Positions 5,113 through 6,039 of a stretch of DNA of 6,039 bases are shown one piece after another. Position 1 is the stretch's first letter. Every line of letters begins with the position of its first letter. The translations under genes and the position numbers were made by a program. Under the pieces are notes generated by a model that saw only the letters and a list, made by a program, of their open reading frames with translations, searched no databases and was not told where the DNA came from. Origin of the DNA: Syntrophomonadaceae bacterium (GTDB taxonomy: Bacteria; Bacillota; Syntrophomonadia; Syntrophomonadales; Syntrophomonadaceae); NCBI GenBank assembly GCA_031265005.1, contig JAISDD010000071.1:1-6039 (forward strand), given 5' to 3'.

Positions 5113-6039
5113 TCATACAACATCCTCAATAAATCGCAGATATTTTTCCGCTATAGCCTTATGGGTAAAATGGCGCATGACGTATTCAAAGCCGTTTTTC
5201 CCCATAGCCGCCGCCATATCAGGATTTGCCAACAAGCGGTCGACATATTCCTCAAACTCATAAAAATTTAAATATGAAAAGCCGCCGTTTGTTTCACGGC
5301 AGAACTGCGTGGTGACGGCGCAATGGCCTGAAACAATGACCGGCCTTTTTGCAAGCCAGCTTTCCATAATAACGATTGAAAAACTTTCAAAACGGGAAGG
5401 ATTGCAGAAAATCGAAGCCGCTGAAAATGCGTCATGCTTGTCTTCAGGAGAAACAAAACCAAGGTCTATAATTTCATTCCGCCATGAAGGATCAACAGCC
5501 ATTTCTCCGCCGCCTATCAAGACCAGTTTAAGCGTGGAAAAAGATCGGACGCTTTTATATTCTTTGAAAAAATTTACAAGCTCATCAATCTTTTTGCCTT
5601 CGTCTTTGCGCCCCGCGTATAATATAAAATCATCGTGAATAGTGTATTTTTTACGGAAACGCTCCGGGTCGCACTGATCGATCCAGTCGCTGTCTATCCC
5701 CGCGCCTAAAACAGCGGTTTTAATGGAATGTAAATTATACAACCTGTTGGCGAGGTCCGCTTCAGGTTTTGCAAGAAAAATCACCCCTTTGAATCCCTCA
5801 ATACAGTTCTTTACCAACCCCATATACGCATAGCTTTCATCATGCAGACAAGGAATCAAAAGCGCTTTTTCAGGACATTCTCTGCTGCCGTTATAGGTTT
5901 GACCATACATATACGGTATAAATATAAAACAATGGTAGTCGTCTTTATGCTCGCGTATGAACGAATACATTTGCGGACTGTTTATATCTTCTTTGAAATA
6001 GATTTCCTCGTCATGGCTGTCCCACGGCTTGTTATGATA
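5113..6039 (-). CDS. GT-B glycosyltransferase, family 4 type, N-terminus beyond right edge
   Basis: Retaining glycosyltransferase that transfers a sugar from a nucleotide donor, expected in the cytoplasm at the membrane face during glycan assembly. The frame is open to the window edge, giving 308 visible codons. The ATG at 5970 is internal, because the preceding 23 codons read as protein (for example WDSHDEEIYF) and there is no ribosome binding site. Visible are the end of the N-terminal Rossmann half (VIFLAKPEAD, AVLGAGID), then the C-terminal half with ILYAGRKDEGKK (Arg144 and Lys149 counted from the edge, phosphate-binding) and KLVLIGGGE. The E-x7-E donor motif is in SRFESFSIVIMESW (Glu218, Glu226). 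A closing helix (KYLRFIEDVV) ends the protein, so the 3' end is complete. The acceptor and donor sugars cannot be told. It could be the C-terminal part of a longer multi-domain glycosyltransferase. Confidence 0.9.
   Translation of the reverse strand, partial: YHNKPWDSHDEEIYFKEDINSPQMYSFIREHKDDYHCFIFIPYMYGQTYNGSRECPEKALLIPCLHDESYAYMGLVKNCIEGFKGVIFLAKPEADLANRLYNLHSIKTAVLGAGIDSDWIDQCDPERFRKKYTIHDDFILYAGRKDEGKKIDELVNFFKEYKSVRSFSTLKLVLIGGGEMAVDPSWRNEIIDLGFVSPEDKHDAFSAASIFCNPSRFESFSIVIMESWLAKRPVIVSGHCAVTTQFCRETNGGFSYLNFYEFEEYVDRLLANPDMAAAMGKNGFEYVMRHFTHKAIAEKYLRFIEDVV

Noticed and set aside
5968..5970. ATG at 5970 as the glycosyltransferase start
   Set aside because: The frame stays open to the window edge with plausible protein, and no ribosome binding site precedes this ATG; the true start is outside the window.

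Overview
The window is AT-rich bacterial DNA with dense coding on the minus strand and strong AGGAG-type ribosome binding sites. The organism cannot be named from it. A spirochaete (Treponema-like) or a clostridial-type anaerobe would fit. The spirochaete guess rests on weak grounds: a long poly-G tract, and a GC-rich intergenic element whose translation looks like short hypothetical proteins I associate from memory with gut Treponema.

All credible genes read right to left. From the right edge: a GT-B glycosyltransferase with its N-terminus outside the window (6039-5113); a gene for a beta-sandwich domain plus radical SAM/SPASM enzyme, broken into two frames at a run of 14 G (5088-3452); and a membrane-anchored alkaline-phosphatase-superfamily (sulfatase / phosphoglycerol-transferase-like) protein with two C-terminal repeat domains (3360-823). 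The first two are 24 bp apart and probably co-transcribed, and the third follows after 91 bp with no terminator that I can see. Together they look like part of a surface glycan synthesis and decoration locus: one enzyme adds a sugar, one transfers or removes a phospho- or sulfo-type group outside the membrane, and one carries out an unknown radical reaction. Beyond them lies a compact GC-rich hairpin element with imperfect terminal inverted repeats (537-800), then a vapBC toxin-antitoxin operon with its own promoter and a palindromic operator (513 to the left edge).

The main discovery is at 4701-4714. The tract of 14 G on the coding strand separates two frames that belong together. Past the tract, the radical SAM frame stays open for about 130 bp upstream of the first usable start codon. 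There it encodes a P-x3-G-x3-D-x-R-x-L-A signature that also occurs twice in the neighbouring sulfatase-like protein. A tract of 15 (or 12) G would give one protein of 545 (or 544) residues; the 14 G seen here stop translation a few codons after the tract. This is the arrangement expected of a slipped-strand phase-variable ON/OFF switch, here controlling a radical SAM enzyme in a glycan locus. A homopolymer sequencing error is the main alternative.
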